From Linnemannia schmuckeri (Eukaryota; Mortierellomycota; Mortierellomycetes; Mortierellales; Mortierellaceae), in the NCBI GenBank assembly GCA_029449235.1, contig JANATG010000002.1, positions 1,922,001 through 1,986,000 on the forward strand: a stretch of DNA of 64,000 bases. The letters are read 5' to 3'. A program made the position numbers and the translations under genes. How positions within the stretch are numbered: the first letter of the stretch is position 1; each line of letters opens with the position of its first letter. Below are positions 1 to 9,578 of this stretch, piece by piece. The notes beneath the pieces were generated by a model, which was not told where the DNA came from, searched no databases, and saw nothing but the letters and a program-made list of their open reading frames with translations.

Positions 1-67
1 CCAAATCAAAGAGAAGGAACATATACGAATGAGGACATTCTAGAATAGTATGATAAAAAAAACGAAC

Positions 68-674
68 CTCAGAAAGAACGTTGGGTCCCAACAAGGACTG
101 GATGGCAGCACGGAGCTCTTGCGAGGAGATGGCGCCAGAACCATCACGGTTGATGGACTGAAAAGCACGACGGTAGGGCTCTTCGGGGTCCTTGGATGTG
201 TCATTGTTGTAGCGGTTCATGAGGTCGGTGAACTCCTTGAGGTCAATGGCATGGTTAGGGATGCGGATGGATTGCTTGAGTTCCTCGTCGCCCAAAGTCT
301 ATCGCAAGGTCAGAGAAAGAAAGTCAGAGAGTGTCAGTTGTTGAAAAAGTCGGCGGAGTTTTTTAGCAGTCTTTTCATCAGCAAAACCGATGCCCTTTGG
401 CACTAATTATTATTCGAAGGTGCCTCACGGTGTCGCTGCAGTAGATAAGTTGCAATTGAATGCAGAAAAGTGGGTTTGGGATACAATAACGCATAGTTGC
501 AGAAAAGTATCACAACGCGATATGTAGCGTGAGAAAAAAGGTCGAAAGGACAGCCTCTGACAGAATGAGTATGTTTCTTACATTGAGGAAGTTTTGGAAG
601 ACCGAGGGCTCGATTCTGCCGGTGTTCTGGGGGTCGAAGAGAGCAAATGCCTCCTTGATGTCTTCTGGGCGCAT
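68..674 (-). CDS. EF-hand protein, calmodulin/myosin light chain type (5' part; runs off the left edge)
   Basis: Two exons are visible on the minus strand: 674-582 (31 codons, starting MRPEDIKEAFALFD) and 298-68 (77 codons). The intron 581-299 starts GTAAG and ends TAG, and the frame is kept (phase 0). A further donor (GTTCGT) at 67 shows that the gene continues beyond base 1. The first EF-hand loop (DPQNTGRIEPSV) lacks the Glu at position 12 and is probably degenerate. The helix after it, FLN-TLGDEELKQ, is typical of the calmodulin superfamily. A second loop, NRDGSGAISSQE, is near canonical except for Asn at position 1. A myosin light chain or calmodulin-like regulator is therefore likely; one good loop argues against calmodulin itself. 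The gene is divergent from the monooxygenase gene at 1484, with about 800 bp between the two starts. Confidence 0.75.
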
Positions 675-1174
675 GGTTGGTATGGCTGTTATTGAGATGA
701 AGGGAGTGAGGTGGAAGAGGGAAAAGGGTGGACCTGAGAAGGATGACGGAGTAGTGCGAATAAATGAGAACGGAGGGGCAAGCCGTCTCAAAGCCCAAGG
801 GGGGAAGGAAAAAAGGAGACAAGAAACAGTCACCCTATCGTGCCATGCACGTGCGGTCGCTAAAAAACGAATGATAAGAAACAAAAACGCGACTGTCGAC
901 GCGTCGAGGAGCTAAAAGAGCCTATCCACTAAGAACTTCATACTTGCAAGAGAAAATGTGTCCAGGATTTTGCACAACGATGACCCACACTCGTTTCTCA
1001 TTCAAAGACAAAGAAGCACTATCCTCTGAGCGCATGTAGGATGTGTGAGGATACTTACCATGACTTTGTGGGACGATAAGCGCTCTTTCTTTCTTGCTTC
1101 GTGAGAAAAAAAAAAGATCGTAAACTCAGAGAGGATGGCGCCGTACAATTATTGCCACACACAACCACATTTTT

Positions 1175-1210
<36 letters not shown>

Positions 1211-1483
1211 ACAGTGCGGAGAGGCTAAGTGAAAGGTGCATGGGTAGGGGGCAAGGACTGGGTCCAATGCATGAGAAAACAAACGATGCACCGCTCTCTT
1301 TTGCATAAATATGGAGAGTGAATTATCTCGTCGAACATCATTTCCTTTTCGTTTTTCACCTTCCCCCATTTCACTTTCACCCCCTTTTCAAATCCTCCAT
1401 TCACCATCGTGCTGTCTTCACCTCGCTCAACCAGCTCTCCGCAAACACTTTCCCAACAGAAAAAACTTTCCCTTCGGTCGATA
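675..1483. other. Divergent intergenic region with poly(A) tract and TATA-like box
   Basis: This is non-coding DNA between the EF-hand gene (minus) and the first monooxygenase (plus). It holds a run of about 28 A at 1179-1206. A CCAAT motif near 1263 and a CATAAATAT box near 1304-1312 lie about 180 bp before the monooxygenase ATG. The ORFs in this stretch have no recognisable domain and are probably chance. Confidence 0.6.
1304..1312 (+). promoter_or_regulatory. TATA-like box of first monooxygenase gene
   Basis: CATAAATAT lies 179 bp upstream of the ATG at 1484. The second copy has TTGCATAAATAC at the same distance (near 4274-4285), preceded by a similar pyrimidine stretch. Conservation at an identical distance in both paralogs supports a core promoter element. 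Confidence 0.45.
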
Positions 1484-3613
1484 ATGGGACTCACCAAGAC
1501 TTACAAGGACGGCGCGACGCCAACTGTCTGTATCATCGGCGCTGGGTAAGTTTTCTTCCTTTTGCACAATTTTATCGCGTAGATTAACTCGGCCAGGAAC
1601 CTCGCCATCATCTGCTTGCTTCATTCCGTCTCGTCCATCCAACTGCTTTACGTCTAACATACTCTCTGACTACTGCTGAATGTGCTCTTGGATAGATTCT
1701 CGGGCATGTGTGCCGCTATTCGTCTCCAGACCCAGCTCAACCTCAAGACATACATCATCTTTGAGCTGGAACCTGAACTCGGTGGCACTTGGTGGTCCAA
1801 CACCTACCCAGGTTGTGCCTGTGATGTCCAATCCATCATCTACCAATTTTCGTTTGAGCCCAATTATGAATGGAGCAAGACGTAAGCTACTCTGCCCTTC
1901 TCTTGCTTGTTTTCTATACTTCCTGTTCCCCTTCGTCTCTTTCCTTTACTATCTATTTTCTGTTACTAATCCTTGGTTTCCATGCATCTGTACGCACCAC
2001 TTCGTTCCCTCGTTCTTTTTTATTTATCAATACTCTTTAAGATTCGCCGGACAACAGGAGATCTGGGAGTACCAACGTCGGGTCGCCAACAAGTATAAAC
2101 TCTATGAGAAGATCCGCTTTAGGACCGAAATCACTCGTGCAGAATGGTACGAGAACCTGCAGCAATGGGTTCTTGACTGGACAAACCACAACACTGGTGA
2201 GACGGGGCAGATGAATGCCGATATTGTCATTTCTGGTACAGGGCCTCTTCGTCTCCCTCGGATCCCCAAGCAGTTTGATGATTTTGAAGGGCCCAAGTGG
2301 CACACCTCCCAGTGGAACCATGACTATGACCTCACCAACAAGCGTATCGCTGTCATTGGCAGCGGAACCAGGTAAAGAAAAACTTCTCTCTCTTCCGATT
2401 CTTATTTTTTATTTCTTTTTTGGTCTGTGCTCCAGGACCACATATTCTGATCTTAATTTGCTCGCCTATATTACAACTCCTTTATCCAACAAGCGCAATC
2501 CAAGTAGTTCCTGCGATTGTCGACAAGGTCAAGAAACTCGAGTTTTATCAACGGTCGGCGACATGGGTTATCCCCCGCAGTAATCCTAACATCGGTGCCT
2601 TCTGGAAGTTCCTCTTCAAGTATGTCCCTTTTGTCCATTTCATCTTCTACAAGCTGAATTACTGGAGTAGGGAGTCCACCCTCAGCAACTTCAGCACCAA
2701 ATGGCGAGACATCTTCTCCCGGCGCTTCGCCATGTTCATCGCCTGGGCCCATCGGTACTGGCAGGTCCGTGACAAGCAACTCCGTACGAAATTGACGCCC
2801 GACTATGCTCTGGGCTGTCGCCGAGTTGCGGTTTCGTCGGACTATTACCCAGCCCTGTCTAAGAAGAACGTCAACGTTCATACGGCGACCATCACGAATG
2901 TCAAGGGCAAGACTTTGATGCTGAGCGATGGGTCTAGACAGGAGGTGGATGCTTTGGTTCTGGCAACTGGGTTCCGTGTTCAGGATTTTGTCGCTGAAGG
3001 GTTCGTGATTGGTAAGAACAAATGCGACCTCTTTAAAGCTTGGGGCCAAGCTCCAAAGACCTACTATGGAATCGCCTCTGCCGAGGCTCCTAACATGTTT
3101 TTTATTCTCGGACCCAACTCCGTGCTTGGGTAATGTCAACTTTTTTGTTTTGCTTTGGTCGACTGTTTCTCTGCCAATTGTATGTAGAAAAAAGCATTGT
3201 CCGTCCTAATGTCTCCATTCTTTCAAAACTCTCAAACAAACAAAAAAAAAAATAGACATAACTCAGTCCTATTTATGATCGAGACGGCTTGTGACTACGC
3301 AGTCATGGCGATCTCGCACATGATGGACAAAGACCTCTCTTCCATTCAAGTAACCCCCAAGGCCTGCAAGGACTTTGGCGATGAGGTCAAGGAAAAGATG
3401 AAGGGCATGGTCTGGTCCACGAAGTGCACATCGTGGTACAAGAACGAGCAAGATGAGATTACTGCCCTTTGGTGGAGCTCCTGCACCTATTACTGGTGGA
3501 GACTGCGTAAATTCAGGCCCCAGCATTTCTTGGCTGTTCAGCGGTCCAAGTCCGCTACCGTCCGTGATGAGCTGTTTAGGGGCCGTGGTGGTTATCGTCT
3601 TTTGAAGGAATAA
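1484..3613 (+). CDS. Class B flavin monooxygenase, Baeyer-Villiger type (copy 1)
   Basis: Five exons, 1484-1545, 1696-1881, 2042-2371, 2494-3129 and 3256-3613, splice to 523 codons with consistent phases and GT..AG introns. The N-terminal FAD Rossmann motif GAGFSG (residues 19-24) is restored only by joining exons 1 and 2. An ELEPELGGTWW stretch follows. The Baeyer-Villiger fingerprint FxGxxxHxxxW is complete at residues 164-174 (FEGPKWHTSQW), but the next residue is Asn instead of Pro/Asp. The NADPH Rossmann motif reads GSGTSA (189-194). An ATGF motif lies near the end of exon 4. The family uses NADPH, FAD and O2 to oxidise ketones to esters or to oxygenate heteroatoms; the substrate cannot be read from the sequence. 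The C-terminal W/Y-rich segment (ALWWSSCTYYWW) may be membrane-associated. A poly(A) signal AATAAA lies at about 3643. Confidence 0.9.
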
Positions 3614-4456
3614 AAAAGGGATTAAAGTTCCTTTTTTTTGGCAATAAATATGACTTTTGAAAAAACTAAACTTTTGCTCATTTAGAATGCACAAAATCAA
3701 ACCGTCGATGAAAAAGGAACGCAACAGACCAAAGGAAGTTATAAAGTACGCGACAGTCGACGCATCATGGGGCCATTCGCAATAAGCAGGTGATATCCAA
3801 TAAAGAGTCCTGAAGTGAGTTTAGCCTCACGCTTGGAAAATAAAAAAGCACAAAAGTTGAAGCTCGTATTCGGATGGCCCGAACTCGCTTCCTCTCATTT
3901 CTTCCATATACATCTGATACAACATTCGAAATAAAGTGTCGACTGGGCGCACGGATATCAATTTGACGCACTCTTTTTTTGCGGTATGTTCAATGAAAAG
4001 AAGGAAACACTAGATCTAATTTATGAGCGAGCCGAAACGGGCGGAGAGACAGACCTGTTTGTCCTGTGGAGCGATAAGCGTTCTTTTCTTCTTCCCTCGT
4101 GAGGACAACTTAAGAGCACAAGTGTTGGGGAAATGACACAGTTTGAGTACGGCTCACTCAATTCGAGCAAGTTTTTATGCGGCAAAACAGTGCGTGCAGG
4201 CCAAGTGAGAAGGTAAGAAAGGACGGTATGTGAGGAACGTATATAATGCAAGAAATGGAGGATGCGCGCTCCCTTGCATAAATACAAAAAATTGAGCCGT
4301 CTCTTCCAAATGACGCTTTTCTTTCCGTCATTCACACTTCTCATCTCACTCTCATTCCTAATTGCCTTCCTCATTCACCGTCGCCTGCTTTCACCTCTTT
4401 CGACCAATTGTTCCACAAAAACTCCTCTCTAACAAAAACCCTCTCCTCAGACGATA
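3614..4456. other. Intergenic region between the two monooxygenase genes
   Basis: This holds the 3' end of copy 1 (AATAAA near 3643) and the promoter of copy 2 (TATA-like box near 4277-4284). I see no convincing coding sequence. The stretch resembles the region upstream of copy 1, for example the shared GATAAGCG(C/T)TCTTT motif near 1075 and 4072, which fits a tandem duplication that included the promoter. Confidence 0.55.
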
Positions 4457-6528
4457 ATGGGACTGACTAAGACGTACAAAGACGGCACGACGCCAACCAT
4501 TTGCATCATCGGTGCTGGGTAAGGTCTCTACCCCAAAATACGGTAACTCTCAACAATCTCTATCGACCTCTCCTTCTGACGTCACCTCGCTCTCTTTTTT
4601 TTCGTTGCAACTGCTGCTGAATGCGCTCTTGGATAGATTCTCGGGCATGTGTGCTGCTATTCGTCTCCAGACCCAGCTCGACCTCAAGACATACACCATC
4701 TTTGAGCTGGAACCAGAACTCGGTGGCACTTGGTGGAGCAATACCTATCCTGGCTGTGCCTGCGATGTTAAGTCTATTAATTACCAATTCTCGTTCGAGC
4801 CTAATTATGAATGGAGCAGGACGTAAGCCCATATACCTCATCCCCTCGTTTGCTTGTTTCTTGATCATTCCCTGACCCCGATCGTCTCTTTGTTTTTTGG
4901 TCATTATCTGTTACTAATCCTTCCGTTGCATGCATCTGTGCACGCCATCTCTCTTTCACCTTCTATTCTGTTTCTTTTTTTAATTTTCGCCATCCTTTGC
5001 CACCTAGATATGCGGGACAGCAGGAGATTTGGGAGTATCAACGCAGAGTCGCCAAAAAGCACAGCCTCTATGAAAAGATCCGCTTCAGGACCGAGGTCAC
5101 CCATGCAGAATGGCACGAGGACCTGCAGCAATGGGTTCTTGACTGGATCAACCACAACACTGGTGAGACCGGTCAGATGAATGCCGATATTGTCTTTTCT
5201 GGAATGGGACCTCTGAGGATTCCTCAGATCCCTAAACAGTTTGATGATTTTGAGGGACCCAAATGGCATACCGCCCAGTGGAACCATGACTATGATTTGA
5301 CCAACAAGCGTGTGGCCGTCGTTGGCAGTGGTGCCAGGTACACTTTTTTTTGTAATTAGGTTCAAAAAAGATAACTGTTTGAAGCAGGCGTTCTCTTACT
5401 TTTATTTGGGCATCTTAATCTTTCAAATAGCTCGATCCAAGTGGTGCCTGCGATTGTCGACAAGGTCGAAAGACTCGAGTTCTACCAACGGTCAGCAACC
5501 TACATCGTCCCCCGCAAGAACGCCAGCAACTCGGCTCTCTGGAAATTCCTCTTCAAATACATCCCCTTTGTCCACTTCATCTACTATAAACTGACCTACT
5601 GGAGCAATGAGTTCATCATTCGCGTCTTCAGCACCGAATGGCAACACGTTCTCACCCGTCACGTCGCCATGCTTCTCGCCTGGTCCTACCGGTTCTATCA
5701 GATCCGTGATAAGCAACTCCGTGCGAAACTGACACCCAACTATATCCTGGGATGCCGTCGGATTGTCGTCTCGTCTGATTATTACCCGGCCCTAGTTAGG
5801 AAGAACGTTAGCGTTCATACGGCGACCATCACGGATGTTAAGGGTAAGACTTTAACGCTGAACGATGGATCGCAGCAGGAGGTAGATGCGCTAGTTCTGG
5901 CGACTGGGTTCCATGTCCAGGATATCCTCGCGGAGGGGTTTGTGATTGGCAAGAATAAGTGCGACCTTTTTAAGGTTTGGGGTCAGGATCCCAAGACTTA
6001 TTATGGTATCACCGCTGCCGAGACTCCTAATATGTTTTTCCTCCTCGGACCCAACACCGGACTCGGGTAATATCACCCTTTGCCTGACACCTACTTTCAC
6101 GTAAACATTTATGATAGCAAAAAAAATAGTAGAGATTGCTCGTCTTAATGTTTTCTTCCTTTCAAAACTCTCAAACAAACAAAAAAAATAGACACAACTC
6201 AGTCTTATTCATGATCGAAACAGCTTGTGAATACGCGATCATGGCGATCTCGCACATGATGGACAAGAACCTCTCCTCCATCCAAGCTACACCCCAAGCC
6301 TGTAAAGACTTTGTCGACGAGGTCGAAGAAAAGATGAAGGGCATGGTCTGGTCCTCGGACTGCAAGTCCTGGTACCAAAACGAGCAGGGCAAAGTCACTG
6401 CCCTTTGGTGGAGTACCTGTACGCATTACTGGTGGAGACTACGCAGATTTCGACCTCAGCATTTTGCAGCTGTCCAGCGTGGATCCAAGAATTTTGCTGC
6501 TGCTATTCCTATTGCCACTCATGTATGA
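4457..6528 (+). CDS. Class B flavin monooxygenase, Baeyer-Villiger type (copy 2)
   Basis: Exons 4457-4518, 4637-4822, 5008-5337, 5431-6066 and 6192-6528 give 516 codons. Exons 1-4 have exactly the same lengths as copy 1 (62, 186, 330, 636 nt), so intron positions and phases are fully conserved. Only the last exon differs: the tail after RPQHF is 7 codons shorter and unrelated. The FAD motif GAGFSG, the fingerprint FEGPKWHTAQW (again followed by Asn) and the second Rossmann motif GSGASS are all present, so it looks functional. It is a tandem duplicate of the gene at 1484, in the same orientation with under 900 bp between them. The many amino-acid differences show that the duplication is not recent. 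Confidence 0.9.
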
Positions 6529-6740
6529 GAGATGGCAACAGCAGTGTGGCAAGTGTCGGAGGTTTTCTCAATGGAAAGGAGGAGGAAAACGGAGGATTAG
6601 TTCCTAGGTTTTTTTATTGGAATTAAGGAAATATATAATGCTATACAATGATTCAAATTGAGAAACTGCCTCGATACACCATGTCAAAGGCTATTATCAA
6701 TACCAAGGTCGAGGCGAAGCATGTAAAAATCAGCCTTCTT

Positions 6741-7339
6741 ACTTTATTTTATTTTGTTTTGTACGCAGTTTTATTTCTCCAGTGAAAAGCCCAAAGAAGA
6801 TATCCGATAGTGAAAGGGGACTACATACCAAACTCTCTCAGGAGCCATCCACCAGTCGCAGTCCGGTCCATAACCTGGCTCTGCGCAACAATTGCCGCTG
6901 CTCCTCACAGCTTCAATAGAAGAAAATAAAACTAAACACGAAGAAAAGGAATTCTTCCCATCCTCTCCATTAATAACAATCTCCTCCTTCCCAACAGACT
7001 ATCCAACAACCGCTCATCGGCCGCGCGTGGATCCATGGACGCTCCAGGGCAGCGCCCATTCTCATGTGTGGCTAGCAAAGCGCCACACGGGTAAAAACCA
7101 TCTCGGGTGATGTAGCCGTATCCCTGACTCCAGTCACCTCGGGGATCTGTGTACTTGGAGGTCTTGTTCTTGGCAGAGATGCCTTGTGTCTGCTCCCACG
7201 CGATCGTCGCGAAGCACCGAGGCTTCCATATCAACTCCGAAGCCTGCGCCTCCAGGTAGCCAACAAACCTATGCAAAACTGTTTTGGCGATGGACTGTGG
7301 GGTCCGGAAAACCGCGGACCATTCAGTTAACATACTCTT
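6741..7339 (-). mobile_element. LINE copy A: 3'-terminal, 5'-truncated fragment
   Basis: This minus-strand stretch is nearly identical to the 3' end of the longer LINE copy at 7353-9400. It covers the end of the coding region (LTEW..., ending ...RIPFLRV) plus the 3' UTR with GGGCTTTTCACTGGAGAAATAAAA. It breaks off at 7339, inside the domain after the zinc knuckle, as expected from 5' truncation during target-primed reverse transcription. An A-rich tail (T/TG-rich on the plus strand) occupies about 6738-6760. It contains no functional domain. Confidence 0.8.
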
Positions 7340-8898
7340 GTTTTATTTCTCCTTTTTTTTTTTTTTTTTTTTTTTTTTTCGTACGCAATTTTATTTCTCC
7401 AGTGAAAAGCCCAAGAAAGCCATTCGATAGTGAAAGGAGCTACATACCAAACTCTTCCATGAGCCATCCACCAGTCGCAGTCCGGTCCATAACCTGGCTC
7501 TGCGCAACAATTGCCGCTGCTCCTCACAGCTTCAATAGAAGAAAATAAAACTAAACACGAAGAAAAGGAATTCTTCCCATCCTCTCCATTAATGACAATC
7601 TCCTCCTTCCCAACAAACTATCCAGCAACCGCTCATCGGCCGCGCGTGGATCCATGGACGCTCCAGGGCAGCGCCCATTCTCATGTGTGGCTAGCGAAGC
7701 GCCACACGGGCAAAAACCATCCTGGGTGATGTAGCCGTATCCCTGACTCCAGTCACCTCGGGGACCTGTGTACTTGGAGGTCTTGTTCTTGACGGAGATG
7801 CCTTGTGTCTGCTCCCACGCGATCGTCGCGGAGCACCGAGGCTTCCATATCAACTCCGAAGCCTGCGCCTCCAGGTAGCCAACAAACCTATGCAAAACTG
7901 TCTTGGCGATGGACTGTGGGGTTCGGAAAACCGCGAACCATTCAGTTAACATACTCTTGGGGGTGATACCGCGAAGGAGGTCCGAGACACTCCACTTGGG
8001 ATTCTCATCACGATCGGGAGCAGGACTACCGCTGTGCACGGCTCGAGCTCCACCGATAGAAGAGAATCCTTGAACATGTTCCGCATCCGAGGGCGACTGC
8101 CAGTGTATGGGGACCGGCCTTGGCATCTGGCGTCCATGGGCAATCGCACGATCATATTCACGCTTCCTGGCGGCGTTGTAGCTGTTTGTCGCCTGTACAC
8201 CCCATCCATCAATCCTATCCATGGCCTCCTTCCAGATCGTAGTGGTGGTTTCTGCAGAAAGGGGACAATTCCAGACATGTTTGTTGTCCTCCTCCTCAAG
8301 CTCGCATCGTCGGCACAGGCAGGTCGAATAAAGGTTCGGTTTGCGCGCTTGCATAGAGTTCAAAGTGGGCAACATGCCATGCAGCTTCTTGATGTGATGT
8401 GTACGTTGGTGAGAGTCCTTGCTGTTGCTGTAGAATGTAAAGACGGCTCGCCTATCATGAACATGGGCCAGGGTCGATCGCCACTCCACGTCCTCGATGT
8501 CTGGGATCGCCCTCTTGACTCGCCTCTGTGCTGTCCAGGCCTGATGGTGCCGAATTGTCGTTTGTTGTTTGAGCAGCTGCCGAAGATCAATCTCCACAAG
8601 CCCACCGTAACAATATGCAAAGTTCCTAATGTCCGTCTGTTGCGCCAGATCCACCACTACGGGTACTGTGTCGCTCTGTGCAGCCTCCTTTGCCGCCTGG
8701 TCTGCAAGCTCATTCCCATGTACATTGCTATGTCCCTTTATCCACTCCACCTCAACCCCGCCTGGCCGAGTTTCCACAATCTGCCAGAGTACCGCCCAAA
8801 TACCAGCGTATGTGCTCCTGAACCGCTTCCTGGGCAGAACATTCCGACGATTCTTTACTAGTCGGCGGTACTGGTCTACCACTGACTGGTTATCAAGG

Positions 8899-8917
8899 CG
8901 AACTATAATGTCCTGCT
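8899..8917. repeat. SINE target-site duplication, left copy
   Basis: CGAACTATAATGTCCTGCT is identical to 9362-9380. It belongs to the LINE coding sequence (rc encodes QDIIVR), so the pre-insertion frame can be read directly. Confidence 0.9.
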
Positions 8918-9361
8918 TTTTTTTTTTTTTTTTTATTTCTAGAATTGCCTCTGACATGGCCTATCTGTGCAGTACACGATATTTTTTTTAATCTAAGTCT
9001 TAACTAGGTGCGCGTACTTATTTTGCACAGAGGCATTTTAGTATGCTTGTGCAGGAAGCCGGTTACCCGACAGAATGTACTTGAGCACTGGAAAGGTTGG
9101 TCTAAGCGGTCCGCCGTTGTTGGCAGGCTCCACACGGCATTCCGACTGGCTCATCACCAGAGTTACGTAGCCATATAGTGGGCATACTCACTCTGTCCAT
9201 GCACTTGTGTGCGTCTGAGAACTATTTCATCTCAGGCCTCCTGGACAGGGGAGACTAGCGCAATACCATCAAATCCTAATTGAGCGTATCTTCGTAGGCC
9301 TGAACCCACGACCCTCGCGCTGAGAGGGGGAAGCTTTACCAACTTGGTGGGCTCGCCCGCC
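8918..9361 (-). mobile_element. tRNA-derived SINE inserted in the LINE
   Basis: This is a 444-bp minus-strand element bounded by a perfect 19-bp direct repeat CGAACTATAATGTCCTGCT (8899-8917 and 9362-9380). The 5' head is tRNA-like: an A-box-like CCAAGTTGGTAAAGC (rc of 9333-9347), an anticodon-like arm CCCTC-TCAGCGC-GAGGG with AGC in the loop, and a B-box-like GGGTTCAGGCC (rc of about 9297-9307). The 3' end is a poly(A) tail (T-run 8917-8934 on plus). The acceptor stem does not pair, so this is not a working tRNA. Pol III promoter, tRNA head and A tail with long duplications define a SINE mobilised by LINE machinery. Confidence 0.85.
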
Positions 9362-9380
9362 CGAACTATAATGTCCTGCT
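9362..9380. repeat. SINE target-site duplication, right copy
   Basis: This is the second copy of the 19-bp repeat. The LINE frame continues beyond it as ILAAPPEQ on the minus strand. Confidence 0.9.
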
Positions 9381-9506
9381 CCGGAGGTGCTGCCAGAATG
9401 GTTTTATTTCTCCGACCTAGTTAGCCACCAATTTTGTGGTGTTAATCAAGTTGGTGGCGTTAATTAATTGATAATACTTCTAGAAAATCGTTTTTAACAA
9501 GCAAGT

Positions 9507-9578
9507 TCCTAGTTGGTCCAGTGGTCAGGATTTGTCGCTCTCACCGACAAGGCCCGGGTTCGATCCCCGGACTGGGAA
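9507..9578 (+). tRNA. tRNA-Glu (CTC)
   Basis: This 72-nt cloverleaf has no intron. The acceptor stem is TCCTAGT/ACTGGGA (one G-T pair) with discriminator A. The D stem is GTCC/GGAT. The anticodon stem is TGTCG/CGACA with loop CTCTCAC, anticodon CTC at 9540-9542. The T stem is CCGGG/CCCGG with loop TTCGATC. A T4 run a few bases downstream can serve as Pol III terminator. An identical gene lies at 28188, and about 90 bp of 5' flank is also shared. Confidence 0.93.

Larger units (their letters stand above)
7353..9400 (-). mobile_element. LINE copy B: 5'-truncated non-LTR retrotransposon with poly(A) tail, interrupted by a SINE
   Basis: On the minus strand this holds the C-terminal part of a LINE ORF2, a 3' UTR and a 27-nt poly(A) tail (T-run 7353-7379). 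It is flanked by a 13-bp direct repeat, GTTTTATTTCTCC, at 7340-7352 and 9401-9413, which I read as its target-site duplication. Inside it, a SINE (8918-9361) with its own 19-bp duplication splits the coding sequence. Without the SINE the element is about 1.6 kb. The reverse transcriptase and endonuclease domains are missing, so the copy cannot move by itself. Confidence 0.85.
7551..9400 (-). pseudogene. LINE ORF2 remnant: RNase H domain plus zinc knuckle
   Basis: The open frame runs from ILAAPPEQ (upstream of the SINE, 9400-9381) into QDIIVRLDNQSVVDQY and on to a stop at 7551. The RNase H segment keeps the Asp of VRLDNQS and the typical ending WIKGHSNVHGNELADQAAKEAA. A CxxC...H....C knuckle (CRRCELEEEDNKHVWNC) follows, as is usual after RNase H in fungal LINEs. 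The SINE insertion at 8918-9361 breaks the frame. The apparent start codon of the remaining ORF, with its Lys-rich run, is SINE poly(A) sequence and not a real N terminus. Confidence 0.85.

Noticed and set aside
8935..8957. Start codon and Lys-rich N terminus of the LINE ORF
   Set aside because: These residues come from the SINE poly(A) tail region; the real LINE frame enters from the other side of the SINE.
9290..9361. tRNA-Ala(AGC)-like sequence on the minus strand
   Set aside because: Anticodon and T arms pair, but the acceptor stem does not, and the sequence is the head of an element with A tail and target duplications. I list it as SINE, not tRNA.
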